Below are positions 32,747-46,227 of a stretch of DNA of 64,000 nt, one piece after another (position 1 is the first letter of the stretch; the number at the start of each line of letters is the position of its first letter). The stretch lies in contig JAUIZM010000012.1 of the NCBI GenBank assembly GCA_030848705.1, forward strand, positions 3,226,679 to 3,290,678, written 5' to 3'. Both the position numbers and the translations under genes were made by a program. The DNA is from Heracleum sosnowskyi. Lineage: Eukaryota > Streptophyta > Magnoliopsida > Apiales > Apiaceae. The notes under the pieces were generated by a model. That model had not been told where the DNA came from. It saw nothing but the letters and a program-made list of their open reading frames with translations, and did no database searches.

Positions 32747-35700
32747 TTAAGCAATAGGCTTAAGGCCCATCCCTCTAGATGATTTGTCAACCAGTTCTCT
32801 TGATAACCCTTTGGTTAGCGGATCCGCGATATTATCCTTTGACGGTATAAAGTCAATAGTGATAATTCCGGTTGACATTAACTGTCTAATGGAACTATGT
32901 CGTCTTCTTATGTGACGGGACTTTCCATTATACATCGTGCTTTGTGCCCTGCCAATAGCAGACTGACTGTCACAGTGCAGTCCTATTGCAGTCACAGGCT
33001 TTGGCCATCTTGGAATATCCTCCAAAAATTGGCGTAAGTATTCAGCCTCTTCAGCGCATTTATCTAACGCCACAAACTCAGCTTCCATCGTGGAGTGAGT
33101 TATCACCGTTTGCTTAGAGGATTTCCATGATATTGCCGCTCCAGCTAGTGTAAACACATAGCCACTCGTAGACTTTAGTGCTTTCTTACTAGATATCCAG
33201 TTTGCATCAGTATACCCTTCTAATACTGCTGGGTAACCGCCATAATGCAGCCCATAGTCTCGAGTTCCTCTTAAGTACCTTAGCACTCGAATGATTGCTT
33301 TCCAGTGATCAGTACCCGGATTACTCGTAAATCTACTCAACTTGCTAATTGAGTAGGCAATGTCTGGTCTTGTACAGCTCATTAAGTACATCAGACTTCC
33401 AATTATCCTCGAGTATTCTACTTGGGAGACTGCTACACCTTTATTCTTGGATAGATGCAGGGTCAGATCCACAGGTGTTCTAGCTTTCTCAAAATCATCC
33501 TTGAGAAACTTATCAAGAATCTTGTCAACATAATGTGGTTGACTTAGTGCGAGACCCTCAGATGTTCTAGAAATTTGAATCCCTAGAATCACATTTGCCA
33601 GTCCCATGTCTTTCATGTCAAATCTTGCTTTTAACATGTCCTTTGTAGATTTGATCACTTTATCATTGCTTCCAGCCATAAGTAGATCATCTACATATAA
33701 TGTCATCATGACATATCCATTCTCGTTCTCCCTGTAATAGGCACAACTATCACATTCATTGATCTTGAAGCCGTTAGCCAACACAACTTCATCAAATTTT
33801 TCATGCCATTTCATTGGTGCTTGCTTTAAACCATATAAAGATTTCACCAATCTATAGACTTTTCTTTCTTGTCCAGGGACCACAAACCCTTCAGGTTGTT
33901 CCATATAGATTTCCTCGTCTATATCTCCATTTAGAAAAGCTGTTTTCACATCCATTTGATGTACTGTTAGATTTCGCATAGCAGCGATAGCAAACATCAT
34001 CCTTATGGACGTTATTCTCGATACTGGAGAATATGTATCAAAGTAATCAAGGCCATACTGTTGCTTGTATCCTTTGATTACAAGTCTAGCTTTATATTTA
34101 TCGATCGTTCCGTCAGGTTTCAACTTCTTCTTGAAAACCCACTTGCTACCTAACGGTTTACTACCTTTTGGCAAGTCCACTAATTCCCAAGTATGATTCT
34201 GTAAAATAGAATCAACTTCACTTTTGATGGCCTCTTTCCACATAGGTCCATCAGGTGATGTTACCGCTTCTTTGTAAGTTGTCGGATCACCTTCTTCGAG
34301 CAGATAGGTCAGAAATTCTGACCCAAAGGATTTCTCCTTTCTTTGTCTTTTGCTCCTTCTCACTCCCCCCACATCTTCGTCTTCACTATCAGCATCCTCA
34401 TTATTGTCTTCTATAGACTCATAAGTGCGTTTAGACGTTGTAGGGCGTTCAGAATTACAAGGAAATACATTCTCGAAGAATGAGGCATTCCTTGACTCCA
34501 TTATCGTATTCTTTTGAATATCAGGAATCTTCGATTCATGCACAAGAAACCGATATGCACTACTATGTGGTGGATATCCGATGAAGATACAATCCACAGT
34601 CTTTGGACCAATCTTCACCTTCTTAGGTGCTGGGATTAGTACCTTCGCAAGGCACCCCCACACTTTCAGAGTTTGGTAACTTGGTTTCTTTTTCTTAAAC
34701 ATCTCATAAGGACTCATATCCTTATTCTTACGAATCATCATATTTAAAATATGGTTCGCACTTAAGATGGCTTCCCCCCACATCGACTACGGAAGACCAG
34801 AGCTTAGCAGCATCGCATTCATCATCTCTTTGAGAGTGCGATTCTTCCTCTCAGCCACTCCATTTGACTGAGGGGAGTATGGTGCAGTGACCTCATGGAT
34901 TATACCATGTTGTGTACAGAATTCCCCAAAGGGTTCAACATATTCACCTCCACGATCACTTCGTATCGTTTTGATTTTCTCTGTTTGTTGTGTCTCAACT
35001 TCTTCCTTATAGATTTTAAATTTATCTATAGCCTCATCTTTGCTTTTAAGCAAGTATACATAGCAGTATTTCATACAATCATCAACGAATGTAATAAAAT
35101 ACTTATTTCCTCCTCTAGTTGGAGCATATTTTAAATCACATATGTCGCTATGTATTAGGTCTAACACTTTGGTGTTTCTTTCAACTTGTTTAAATGATGA
35201 TCTCGTTAATTTTGCCTCAACACAAATTTCACATTTATGTTTTGAATCAATAGTCAATTTTGGTATGTATTCTTTTGCACTTAAACGTCGTAAAGTGTCA
35301 TAATTCATATGTCCTAATCTAGCATGCCATAAATTAGGAGACTCAAGCAAGTAAGCAGAAGAATTCTTCATTTCATTATTGTCTTTAATAGACATTACAT
35401 TTAGCTTAAAAAGCCCATCAGTTGCATAGCCCTTGCCTACAAACATACCACTCTTAGACAAAATAACCTTATCCGACTCTATTACAATACGAAAACCATG
35501 TTTACTCAACAAAGAACCAGACACAAGGTTCTTGCGAATATCAGGCACATAAAGTACATTCTTCAAAGTCAGATTCTTTCCAGAGGTCATCTTTAGAACC
35601 ACCGTGCCTTCCCCTTCAATGGTTGAAGTTGCTGAATTTCCCATATACAGCTTCTCACCAGCATCGGAAACTTTGAGGTTCGAGAAAGTCAACTTGTCGG

Positions 35701-36940
35701 AACAAACATGTCTTGATGCTCCAGTATCAATCCACCATTCCCTTGGATTGGAGCCAACCAGGTTCACTTCAGAGACCGTAGCACATAGGTCTATGTCAGA
35801 CATGTCCTTGGAAATGTCCTCCACCATGTTTGATTCCTTCTTTTTGTTGGCTTTCTTCGGCTTCCTACAATCAGCAGATCTATGACCCACCTTGTCACAG
35901 TTAAAGCACTTTCCTTGGAACTTCGAAGCTTTTTAAATTCCTCCCTTGGGTGCCAGCTTCGCCCCTTTACCAGAATTATTTTTCTTGGGCTTGGAGCTTT
36001 GAGCGTGCTCCATCATGTTTGCCTTTTCAGTGGCAATCCTGAATTTTCCCTCAGATTTTCTATTGTCTTCTTCAATGCGAAGTCTGAGAACCAAGTCTTC
36101 CATACTCATCTCCTTCCGCTTATGCTTCAGGTAGTTCTTGAATAAACTCCATCCAGGTGGCAGTTTTTCAATGACAGCAGCAACTTGGAAAGACTCGCTT
36201 ATCACCATTCGCTCAGCATGAATCTCATGAATGATTAGCTGTAACTCTTGCACCTGACTGACCACGGTCTTGGAATCGACCATCTTAAAATCAAGAAAGC
36301 GGCCAACAATCCACTTCTTGGCTCCAGCATCTTCGGTTTTATACTTATGTTCAAGAGATTCCCATAAGTCCTTAGACGTTGGCTTTGAGCAGTACACGTT
36401 ATATAACGTGCTAGACAAAGCATTGAGCACAGAATTTCGACAGATGTAGTCGGAATGCTTCCAAGCTTCAACTGCATATACCTTATGCAGATCACTAGTA
36501 TCAGTGACAACTGGTGTCTCCTCTTTCAAGTAGCGAGACAAGTTCAGTGTGGTCAGGTAAAACAACAACTTCTACTGCCACTCCTTAAAGTTCGTACCAT
36601 CAAACTTTTCAGGTTTGTCCACATGTGCGGCAGGCACAGTGGGTAGAACAGGTGCAACAGGCACCACAGGCGTATGTACAATAGTGGATGAAGTCTGTAC
36701 AGTAGAGGCCTGTGACATCGTTGGTATCTGGCCAGTAGGAAACGATCCAAACTGACTTGATCCAACCGGAAACGTAAACTGTCCAACAGTTACGTTCCCC
36801 ATAGACCCCTGAGAACCCACATCTGGCAGAACCAGTGCGTTAGGGTTCACCGGCGGCGGCTGTCTCCCATCTGGTATAACCAGTGCGCTGGAAACAGGAG
36901 CCCCACTTGAATTCACGTTCATGCTATCGCTTTTCTCCAT
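32747..36940 (-). pseudogene. Copia 1 gag-pol, single frame interrupted by three stop codons
   Basis: From the ATG at 36940 all segments stay in one frame down to 32747, about 1398 codons, with stops TAG (36572-36574), TAA (35933-35935) and TAG (34787-34789) and no frameshifts. Motifs in order: gag with FDGTNFKEWQ just before the first stop, a CCHC knuckle (CFNCDKVGHRSADC), protease WIDTGAS, an integrase HHCC zinc finger with D and DRGGEY residues, RT with YVDDLL, and RNase H with the YTDANW region. The stops make it non-autonomous. Confidence 0.9.
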
Positions 36941-37018
36941 CAGTCGATTACGTAAGCAAACACCACAAACAAGATCCGATTAGTCACAGATTAATTAAAA
37001 TAAACTACGCTTTAAGAT

Positions 37019-37961
37019 TGTTAGCCAATCTGTGCAAATATACAGAAACGTGTTTGTGTGAATTAAACAACAGAAAAATATAAGAACCGAAGGAGACAGG
37101 AGAAAACGAAGGATATTATTTATAATCTGAGTCCAGTGCGTAACTGTCTCCTTAAAGCGTATTTGCCCCTCACCGTATGTTCGGAACAATAGCCTCCCAG
37201 GATAAAACGGATTTCCGATGCAGCTATGCAGCACCTTCAACGAACTGGAACAAGTATTGAAACTATCACCGACAGGTAGGGAGAAAAAATAGGACGGCTG
37301 TGTATTATGTGTGTTTAACCCTAATCTTTATTGAATTTATAGAGACAAGGGAAGACCTGTGTACTACTCCATTTAATTAATTAAATCGGTTACAAATTAT
37401 ATCGAATTAATTTGAACCAAATCAATTAATCTGAAATCAAATCAGATTAATTTAACAGTCAATTTATTTGAGCCAAAACACAATGGAAATAATAAATTAG
37501 CAAAACTGGTCCGTAATTATTCGGGCCAAATATTTCTGCATTCGTGTCCGCAGGTCGCCCACGAGCGAGCCCGAGGCTTGCGAGGTAACGAAATCCTCTT
37601 CCGATCTTCCACAATTTGCACCCCCCCGTGCGCGCCCGCGTAGGTGGTGGAGCACCACATGACTAACACACGTAAACAAGTCACATGTGTTTTGCTATAT
37701 AAACATAAAGAAACTCCATTATGTTTTCTATGTGGGATCATTGCAACAACACTATAAATTTCCATTCTAAGGGAGCAACTTTGGATCATCTTATCTCATC
37801 CATCCCTTAGTCGTTTTGAGTGATTGAACATGCCTTGGAAAGCTCTCGTAACGGAGAACACAACCCAAGCATAACTCGTTACGAACACGCAACCGAGACT
37901 CACTCATCCTTATGCTCAAAATGACTCATCAAAGTGGGACTTGAACCCACATTTTCCAACA
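37019..37961 (-). repeat. Copia 1 LTR (5' LTR of the minus-strand element)
   Basis: 943 bp, about the same sequence as 31171-32129, with one 18-bp length difference and a few substitutions, which points to a fairly recent insertion. Confidence 0.92.
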
Positions 37962-37966
37962 TATCC

Positions 37967-38486
37967 TTGTAATTAAATCCGTCCATCTGTTCGACATAAT
38001 CTCACTACTTTCGATATGGCTATTGCTTATTACAGTACTTCATAATCGGAGAGGGTTCGGTTTCTGTGCATTAATAAAAAGTCGACATGCCCAAGGAGCT
38101 ACGAAGTTACTAGCAAACCCCAGAAATTAGTGTTCTGTTAAATATATAATTAGCAATGAAATGTATATTAATTATAAAAGGATCGGGTTTATGGGTATCG
38201 GATTGTAATACATATCAATCAATCAGATGATATATCATAAAATCAGAATGTGGTAACTCAGTAGTTGAATTTAGATGGATATCAATCAAGTGCTTCACAA
38301 GAAACCCTAACAAAATCTTGATCTTGAGGACAAACAAGTGAAATAAAAAACTGAACAGAGCAAGTAATAGGTTAAAGCCTTAAGGGTAATCTGCTTTTCT
38401 GCAGACATCACATAAAGGTTAACCATCAAACAATCTAAATCATTAGCTAAAAGCAGAGAAGCTAAATTAAAAAAAAAAGGATAACT
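37967..38486. other. Continuation of unit 1 spacer between PP2-like and NPH3-like genes
   Basis: Matches the unit 0 spacer on both sides of a stretch of about 200 bp (GACATAATCTCACTACTTTCG onward) that unit 0 lacks and unit 3 partly keeps (60107-60170). No genes. Confidence 0.6.
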
Positions 38487-39225
38487 AGGAATTAACTCCT
38501 TATATATAATAAGCTGTTAGACTATAAATATTGAAATAGATGAGGACCGTTAGATATAATATTAAAAATTGTATTTGATTAATAATAGGATAATATTTAA
38601 ATACTAAAAGGTGTATTTTGATAATTTAAACCAATTATAAATGGGTTTTCTATATTGAATAGAAATCTTTATGTAAAAATTCATAATTATCTTTTCTCTT
38701 TAGTTTATGGATAGTTCCAGTTAGATAAAAATTATTAAACCATCATTAAATTAAAGATAAATTTTTTAGCTTCGCATGGGCTGTAAAATCGTTAAAATCT
38801 GTTGTCTAAAACTCAAGATAGAACCCAAAGAGTAAAGTGATTATCTAAATTTTAATAAATATTTTTTTTATTGTAGCACCAATTTAATTTTTTTCCTAAT
38901 TCTTTTAAATTTATAAATTCTATTTTTATTTCAATGAAATATTAAAATCAATTTAAGAAAAAAATTAAAATCGATACCAAATTAATAATTACAGTTAGAT
39001 CTTAAATAGATCGATGAGAATTGTTAGATCTAATATTAAAACGTGTATCTGATTAATAATAGAATTATATTTAAATACTAAAAAGTGTATTTTGATAATT
39101 TAAAAGTTTTCTATGTAAAAATTCTTAAATATCTTTTCTCTTGAATTTATGTATAGTTCAAATTAGATAATAATTGTTAAACCAAATATCAAGATAACAA
39201 TTCATATTGATTACAGTATTAAAAA

Positions 39226-39789
39226 GGGAAAATAAATTCTTTCGTCCTTAAACTATATGCTGTTTTGGGTTTAGGTCCTTGAATTATATGAAAAAATATT
39301 AAGGTACCTAAACTTTCGAATTTTCTGATTCTCGTCCTTCCGTCCAAAAACGATGACGTGGCAATTACGTAAAAATCGAAAAATCCTGGAATGGAGTGAA
39401 ATTTTGATATGTTAATTTACTACTGCTTACAAGAACCCGTGTGGTGAAAAATTTCAATTTCGAGTTCACTAACGTATAGAAATCTGCACTTTAATTTCAA
39501 GAACACGAATTTTTTTGACTAAAATCTGCAGATTTCCATATGTTAGTGAACTCGAAATCGAAAACTTTCACCGCCGATGTTCTTGTAATCATTCGTAGAT
39601 TAACATGCCAAAATTTCACTTCATTCCAAGAATTTTCAATTTTCACGTAATTGTCACGTCATCCTTTTTGGACGGAAGGACGAGAATCAGAAAATTTGAA
39701 AGTTTAGGTACCTTAATTTTTTTTCGTATAGTTCAAGGACCTAAACCCAAAACAGGATATAGTTTAAGGACGAAAGAATTTATTTTCCC
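39226..39789. mobile_element. Foldback MITE, Mutator-like, with 9-bp target duplication
   Basis: The left half starts GGGAAAATAAATTCTTTCG and the right half is its near-perfect reverse complement over about 270 bp, so almost the whole 564 bp forms one inverted repeat. It is flanked by TATTAAAAA at 39217-39225 and 39790-39798. A 9-bp duplication and long terminal inverted repeats fit the Mutator superfamily. No transposase. It is nested in the AT-rich insertion. Confidence 0.85.
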
Positions 39790-40651
39790 TATTAAAAATT
39801 ATCAATATAATGCTCATGTATATCATAATAACAATGATACACGTGAACCTACAGACTTAACACTTTACATAAATAAATTTAAACACTTTTTTTTCTGAAG
39901 GAACATAACAATTTGATTAATCCAAATTATAATTATATTATTTTACATATAACAAACAAAAAAAGGATAATATCAAAATATTATTAAAATATTGAGGGTT
40001 TTATATTCATAAACGATAATTTTGAATATAATACTTATATTAAAATGTGTATTCGATTAAAGGTAGGATTATATTTAAATACTAAGAAGTGTGTTTTGAT
40101 AATTTAAACCTATTATAAATTGGTTTTCTATATTGAATTGAATTCTTTATGTAAAAATTCTTAACCAGCTTTTCTTTTCGGTTTATGGGTAGGTCAACTG
40201 GTCAAATTAGATAATAATTATTAAACCATCATTAAATTAAAGATAATTTCGTTAGTTTCGCATGGGTTGTAAAATCGTCAAAATTCAATTTATAAAACTC
40301 AGGATAGAACCTAAATATTAAAGTGAGTATCTAAATTTTAATAAATATTTTTTTTGTATCACCAATTTATTTATTTTTCCACTAATTGTTTTAAATATAG
40401 AAATTTTATGTTTCTTTCAATAAAGTATTAAAATTAATTAAGAACAAATTCAAATCGATAAAGAATATAATAATATGAGAATAAAGTTTTATATAATCAT
40501 AACATAATTTTTATTCTGTTTAATAATTTTTAAGTACTAATGTATTTTAAAATTTTATATACACTATAAATAAAACCGAAACATTAAAAGTAAAAGCAGT
40601 TAGTAAGATACTTATACCAGTATATACTTGATATCCTTATTATATTAAATT

Positions 40652-41330
40652 CTTAGAGAACCTGGAGACCACATCTTACCCCATTAGTTTCTATCTAATC
40701 CAAGGGTACATATTATTTTGTTCTACACACTTATAAATTGGTTGTATGTAGGCATATACAGCTTATACGTTACCAACAACGTTAACTACAATATGCATGA
40801 CATTCATTATCACGTCTTTTATTTTTTTATTCAAAACATTTGCACAATTTTAATATTCTATGTTATTTTGTTTGCAAAACTTTTTACTTTCAATAATTGT
40901 ATTCATAATTTTTTAGTGCAATATATTATTATTTTAATTTAGTGCATTACTTTAGTTGCAAAACATTATTATTTTACTATTTTATTCTTTAATTTTGCAT
41001 AATTTAATTTTTTACACTTTTTTTTCATTGTTATGCAGTAAGCATTGGTTTTTTTTATTTGTAAAACATATTTTTTAAATGCAGAACTTTTTGTTTATAA
41101 TATTTGCAGTACGATGTTTAGTGATATAGATCCTCCCAACTTGCTAAATAAAATGTCTGATGTTGTAGGTTTTAAGAACGTGGATGGTTAAAAAGAACAA
41201 CATGTGTAATTGTGTATAATAATATAATTTTGTTATGTTTAATTTTATGAAGTATAATAAAAAATGATGACCATTGAATTCAAGTTAATCTAAGGGTGTA
41301 GAATTGGTCTCCACGTCTCCACCTTTTTGT
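40652..41330. mobile_element. Possible nested element with imperfect inverted ends
   Basis: The left side contains GAGAACCTGGAGACCACATCTTACCCCATTAG read in pieces (CCTGGAGACC, then CTTACCCC). The right side contains the rough reverse complement (CTAAGGGTGTAGAATTGGTCTCCAC). The interior is AT-rich with repeated TGCAAAAC phrases. No target duplication found, so the class is unknown. Confidence 0.3.
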
Positions 41331-43460
41331 TTGTTAGTCTCCGTTGAACCCATATAATAAACATAATAGGGATCTTATCCAAAATTTTGATCGTACGGTC
41401 TTGGACAACCAAACTAATAAGGACATCTTAACTTGAAAATCGTTAGATCAAATATTAAAAAAGTGTATTTTATTAATAATAGGATTATATTTTAATTCTA
41501 AAAAGTGTATTTTGATAATTTAAACCAAATAAACCAAATATAAATAAGTTTTCTATACTTAATAGAATTCTCCACGTAAAAAATTCGTGACTTTCTTTTC
41601 TCTTTCATGGACAATTCCGGTTAGATAAAAATTGTTAAATCATATTTTAATTAAAGATAATTTAGTTATCTTCATGTGGGGTGTAAAATCGTTAAAATCT
41701 AATTTTTAAAACACAAGATAAAGCCCAAATTAGTAAAGTGGGTATTTAAATTCTAATAATAATTATTACGTCATCATTATTTTAATGCCAAATTAATTAC
41801 TTTTTTCTAACTATTTTAAATTTAGAAATCTATGTTCAAAAATTCAAATCAATCTAAAAAAAATTCAAATGAACAAAGAATATAATAATACGAGGATAAA
41901 ATTTTATAAATTTGTGCTTATTTTTTATCCAATTTGATTAAATTTTATATCATAACTAATTAAATATTATTTATTATTAAATACTAAATTATACGCAAAT
42001 GATGATTTTGTTTTATACGAACTCATAGAGACCTAATTTCATTGTTAGCGGGACTATATTCATATTTAAAAATACCGTATTTTGAAATTTTAGACTCAGA
42101 TACAGAATTGACCTAACTTTTTTAACCTATATACATTGTAAATTATTAAATTCGAAACTTTAAAAGATTGTTAATCAATTAGTATAGTACTTTTTTGAAA
42201 AATCGTACTTTATAAAAAATATTATCAAATAACCCATGTTTACAAGAAAAAAAATGAAAAAATTCTTATTTTTCAAAAAAACCTGTAAATTTTAATATGT
42301 TGTTTGTAGATTCAAACCTTAGATCATACTACGTGATAATTTTACTGTTATATCTACCGTTTCTCAACAATTTAATTTGAAAGATCCAACGATTATGGAT
42401 TGAGTGATCAAGCGATCGGACTTATAAGAAAGCTTTCATTATTTAGTCTTTAATATAATAACATAGATATTTACGGGATATACTATAAAAAAATGAATTT
42501 TATACAGAATTTTGATCGTCACGGTGTACTACTTTAAAAGAAGAACTATTACAAAAAAAATTATATTTTAATTGATAATTTATTTTCTCAAAAGTTCAAA
42601 GTTCCCGCATCATTAACATATTACAAAAAAGAGTATATTATATTTTAGCAATAAATATTAAAAAATATATAAATATTAAAAAATATATAAATATTAAAAA
42701 AATTAATGATGTTATCCTGGTATTTTGGTCCTAAATACCGCCAAAACATTCTCAACCGTTAGATCCAATACTTTTAAAAATAGACGATCAAGATTATATC
42801 ATATAAAAAGAAGTTATTATCTAAAAATGATATAAGTTAAAAGATATTATATTAGGATAGGATTTTCCAAAAAGTTAAAACATAAAAATAGTTGTAATTA
42901 AATAAGGAAACCCATTTAATATCAAAATAATAAAAATTGTTTAATCTTAAATAGATAGGTGAAAACCGTTAGATTTAACATTAAAAACTGTATTTGGTTA
43001 ATAAATGGTATTCTAATAATCTAAACTACATATAAGTAGATTTCCTAAATCTAATAGAATTCTCAATATTAAATTTCGTCACTTTATTCTCTTTTTAGTT
43101 TTAGAATAGTTTTTAATTGAAAAAGAACTATTAAACCACAACTAAATTAAAGATTATTTTGTGAATTTCATGTGGACCGTAAAATTGGCCAAATCTAACT
43201 TTTATAACTCAATATAAACAAATATTAAATTGAGCGTGTAAAATATAACAAATATCAAATTTTTAACTATAATATTTTTTGGCTAAATCTTTTTTAACAA
43301 TAATTTAATCATGTAAACTAATAACTTTTAAATATTAAAATATTCATAAATAAATATAATTATAAATATTAAAAAAACAATAGTGTGTTCCATGGGTAAT
43401 TAAAATATAATTATAAACAAAATAATTATAAATAAAATTTAAGTAACCGGGCTATAAGCT

Positions 43461-44167
43461 AGTATAAATAAAAATACTAAATAAGATGTGAGAAGAGGAG
43501 CTGTATAAAGAACCGAGGGGATCTTCGTCCTCCTCTGTTTTTAAAATCCCCTGTTTTAGATGAGAATATGGATGCTATATATATGTCCTGGCGTTTGTTA
43601 CGTGCATGCATTTGTTACTCAACGATCTAGGACTAGTGAGAGAGAAAATTTTGTTATGAAACAAATATTATATCGAACTCGAATCCGATAACATATCGAA
43701 CCGAATGTATCTGGTGCATCTTGATATTGCTGTTGTTCAGAGCATGTCATTACAATTTTAAGGGGAGGACACTCAGGAATCGCACTGTTTATCGTCAGGA
43801 GATTGGATAGATAATTCAAATTTGTTCCTATAAGTTTAAGCTCGTTTATTAACAAGCTTAAACTTGATAAATGAATATATAACTTCGGCTCAAGTCAAGT
43901 ACATGGAGAGCTTGGTACTTGGCAAACCTTTCTAATCAACTAGCTAGTTTGTTGCTTTTACAATTGTCTATCTTGATCGTATATTAACATGTTAACTATG
44001 TTTTATAGCTAGAAGTCACAGTTTTGCAGTGTTGTAGTACGGTAAATCTTGTTCACTCTCTTTCCGGAACCCCTCAAAATCTTTTTATCTAAATTTATTC
44101 TTGTCGGTTGAAATTTACTACAGCAATAGATATCTAAATTTCAGAAACAATACTTGACATGTTACAT
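43461..44167. other. Unit 1 spacer before the NPH3-like 3' end
   Basis: Resumes the unit sequence seen at 22218-22672, with an extra segment of about 230 bp (43878-44125) that unit 0 lacks and unit 3 shares (60343-60590). Non-coding. Confidence 0.6.
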
Positions 44168-46053
44168 TTATTTTGACCATAGACTTGGGGCACGGGGCTT
44201 TTTCTTCAATTTTTTGCTGCCTAGCAAATGTAAGCTTTTGAATACCTTAAGTAAACTATTGGCACACTTCCTTTGAGATGTAAAATTCAGAGAGCCTATG
44301 CAACCTGTCATGTGTCCAGTTGGATTTCTCTTCTTGCTCAACGTTCTTGCTCCCAGACAATATGGCTTTAAGCTCTGTAGATTTTCTGAAGTCGGTTTAT
44401 TTATTCTCTTCGGAAAGTTCTGCACTTCAATTTTCTCTTTTAAGGTTACGAGTTCTTGTTCAATATTCTGAATTCTACAAGTTGTTAACTTGTAGTCATT
44501 CATCGAGACCTCAGAGCTTTCAATTGCAAAATCTCTCTGCAGAAAATAGCTTAGGGTTCTACTGCATGTTTCTTCTCCATCGACATATGGACTTGCACCT
44601 AGAATTTGGCTTCTTGACAAGCTTTCTGAGAATTTGCTAGAAACCGTGTATCTGAAGGAGTCTGAGCAATCTTTGAGCGCTTGGTGTGTGCTTCGTTGCT
44701 GAACATAAAGTGCCTGAACAATCAACCTTAGTGGCATCAACTCATTTTGAACTACTTCGACACAAATCTCTTGTGACATTTTCTGGCATTTAAGGTCTTT
44801 GCATATCATTTCCCTTTCTTCTTCCGACAAGTCAAGGTGCCCCTGAATAAATTCGACAGAAATTCAATAAACTGTGACATTTGCATTTCAGTCGTGCACT
44901 AATAATTGTTAAAACTCAAGATGAAATCAAGGAAAAGTTCTTAAGGATGAAGCAGCTTACCTGAAGGAAGGTATTCAGTGCCCTGTAAAGATAATCATGG
45001 TTTTGCCCAATTTCAATGAGATCCATGAATCGTTTAAAGCTAATTGCTGGATCAGTAGCAATATGACCAAGATACATGTCCCATAATTCTGCAACAATAG
45101 ACTTACTTGGCAAAGGGGTATTGTTCGAGCCTATGTTAACTGACACATATGAAGAGATTATGCTCTCCATAGTGGCCAATTCAAAGCTGGAAGAGAATGA
45201 ACCTTTCTCAATTGTTGGGAGAAGGAAATCCTCAACGAAAGCTGTATTTAACAGAGACACTATTAAACCTTTCAACTTTGCAATAATAGTACCGCTTGTG
45301 AGGCCAAGTTCCAGACACTTTGAAAGCAAAGAAAAGTAAAACCCAACAGGTATGATCTTACTAGCGTTTTCGCTAATAGGCAGCAAATTAACAACACCTT
45401 GTAATATATCCAAACTTTGGCTGTTTGTATCACCAGAACTCTCACAGAAGTTGCATGGCTTTATAGACAGAACCCACTTATTCGCGTAGAAGAGAATGAT
45501 CGGAGCAACATATTTCTCTCTCATACCTTGTCTTCTTAAAGATTTAATAATCCTTTCAAAAAACCTAAAGGGCAAAGCAATAAGATCTTTAATCCAGACG
45601 TCCACGATTTCCTCCACTATTTGAAGGCTCCAAGCTTGACTGGCCAAAGCCTCCAGTGTGACAACTGGCTGGTCCCTCCTCCTTTCTGGATCAAGAATCT
45701 CCATGCAAGCCATAAATGCAAGAGACTCTATGCAGCGGCTCACAATTCGAAGCTCTTCCGCCCATGGAAGCAATGTTTCACACTTTCGGAGAACAATTAA
45801 AGTGTCATTCCAGTTTTGCAATGCAACTTGGTTCAGATAAATATCAAACCTTTCACATAGATTTCGAGAGTTATGCTCTTCTCTTAATTCAAGAAATTCT
45901 GCTGCACATCTAAGTGCAGCAACATTAAACGGATTGACTAACGTGGAAGCTCCATAGATGAATAAGGCAATCATCTCAAAAGTTTTGGGTCCTCCTGGGA
46001 AATCTTTTGGTAGCTCAACCTCATTTGAATCTCTTAATTTTCTGTTCAAGTAC
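44168..46053 (-). CDS. NPH3-domain protein lacking its BTB exon, unit 1
   Basis: Exons 46053-44961 and 44842-44168 on the minus strand, open throughout. The TGA found in unit 0 is a Ser codon here, so the frame continues up to the splice acceptor (GCAG before GTACTTGAAC) and joins the upstream leader exon in frame. It lacks the 15 bp encoding VPMSI found in unit 0. The NPH3 domain spans most of the protein and ends in a basic C-terminus. Without a BTB domain it should not recruit CUL3 in the usual way; it might act as a dominant-negative partner or be non-functional. Confidence 0.75.
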
Positions 46054-46227
46054 CTGCTTTTGGAAAACAGTGGTTACTGGACCATAACAAATAAGTTAAT
46101 GACAAGTAACACAACTTTTTTATACAAGTGAACAATAAAAAAAACCTCAGAAACATCAAATGCTATATACTTCTACAATTGTATTTACTTGGTCAAACTA
46201 TTGATTCGGAGTTAATATTCATCTTAC

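Larger units (their letters stand above)
31166..37966 (-). mobile_element. Ty1/copia LTR retrotransposon 1, full length with target duplication
   Basis: Two direct LTRs (TGTTAGCC...CCAACA) at 31171-32129 and 37019-37961 enclose a minus-strand gag-pol in the order gag, protease, integrase, RT, RNase H. TATCC target duplications lie at 31166-31170 and 37962-37966. Unit 0 shows the empty site (GTATATCCTTGTAATT near 21860). A polypurine tract (GTGGGGGAT, minus strand) abuts the 3' LTR at 32130. No tRNA-iMet primer site is evident beside the 5' LTR. It is a broken element: the coding frame has three nonsense codons. Confidence 0.95.
38487..43460. mobile_element. AT-rich 5-kb insertion with five diverged internal repeats
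   Basis: Unit 0 lacks this block: its sequence GGATAACTAG is followed directly by AAATATAAATAAAAATAC. In unit 1 the same flanks are separated by about 5 kb. There are no long reading frames. About five diverged copies of a roughly 280-bp module are present (near 38555-38850, 39001-39190, 40025-40350, 41425-41760, 42945-43230), each with AATAGGATTATATTTAAATAC, GTGTATTTTGATAATTTAAA and a GTAAAATCGTTAAAATC-like end. The right end (GGGCTATAAGCTAG, then T) recalls a Helitron 3' end, but no clear TC start or hairpin is seen. Confidence 0.55.

Noticed and set aside
36572..36574. TAG in copia 1 gag as programmed readthrough
   Set aside because: Two further stops follow and plant copia elements do not normally use readthrough here; simple decay is enough.
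38487..43460. Autonomous Helitron
   Set aside because: No Rep/helicase coding, and the 5' TC end and 3' hairpin are not convincing.
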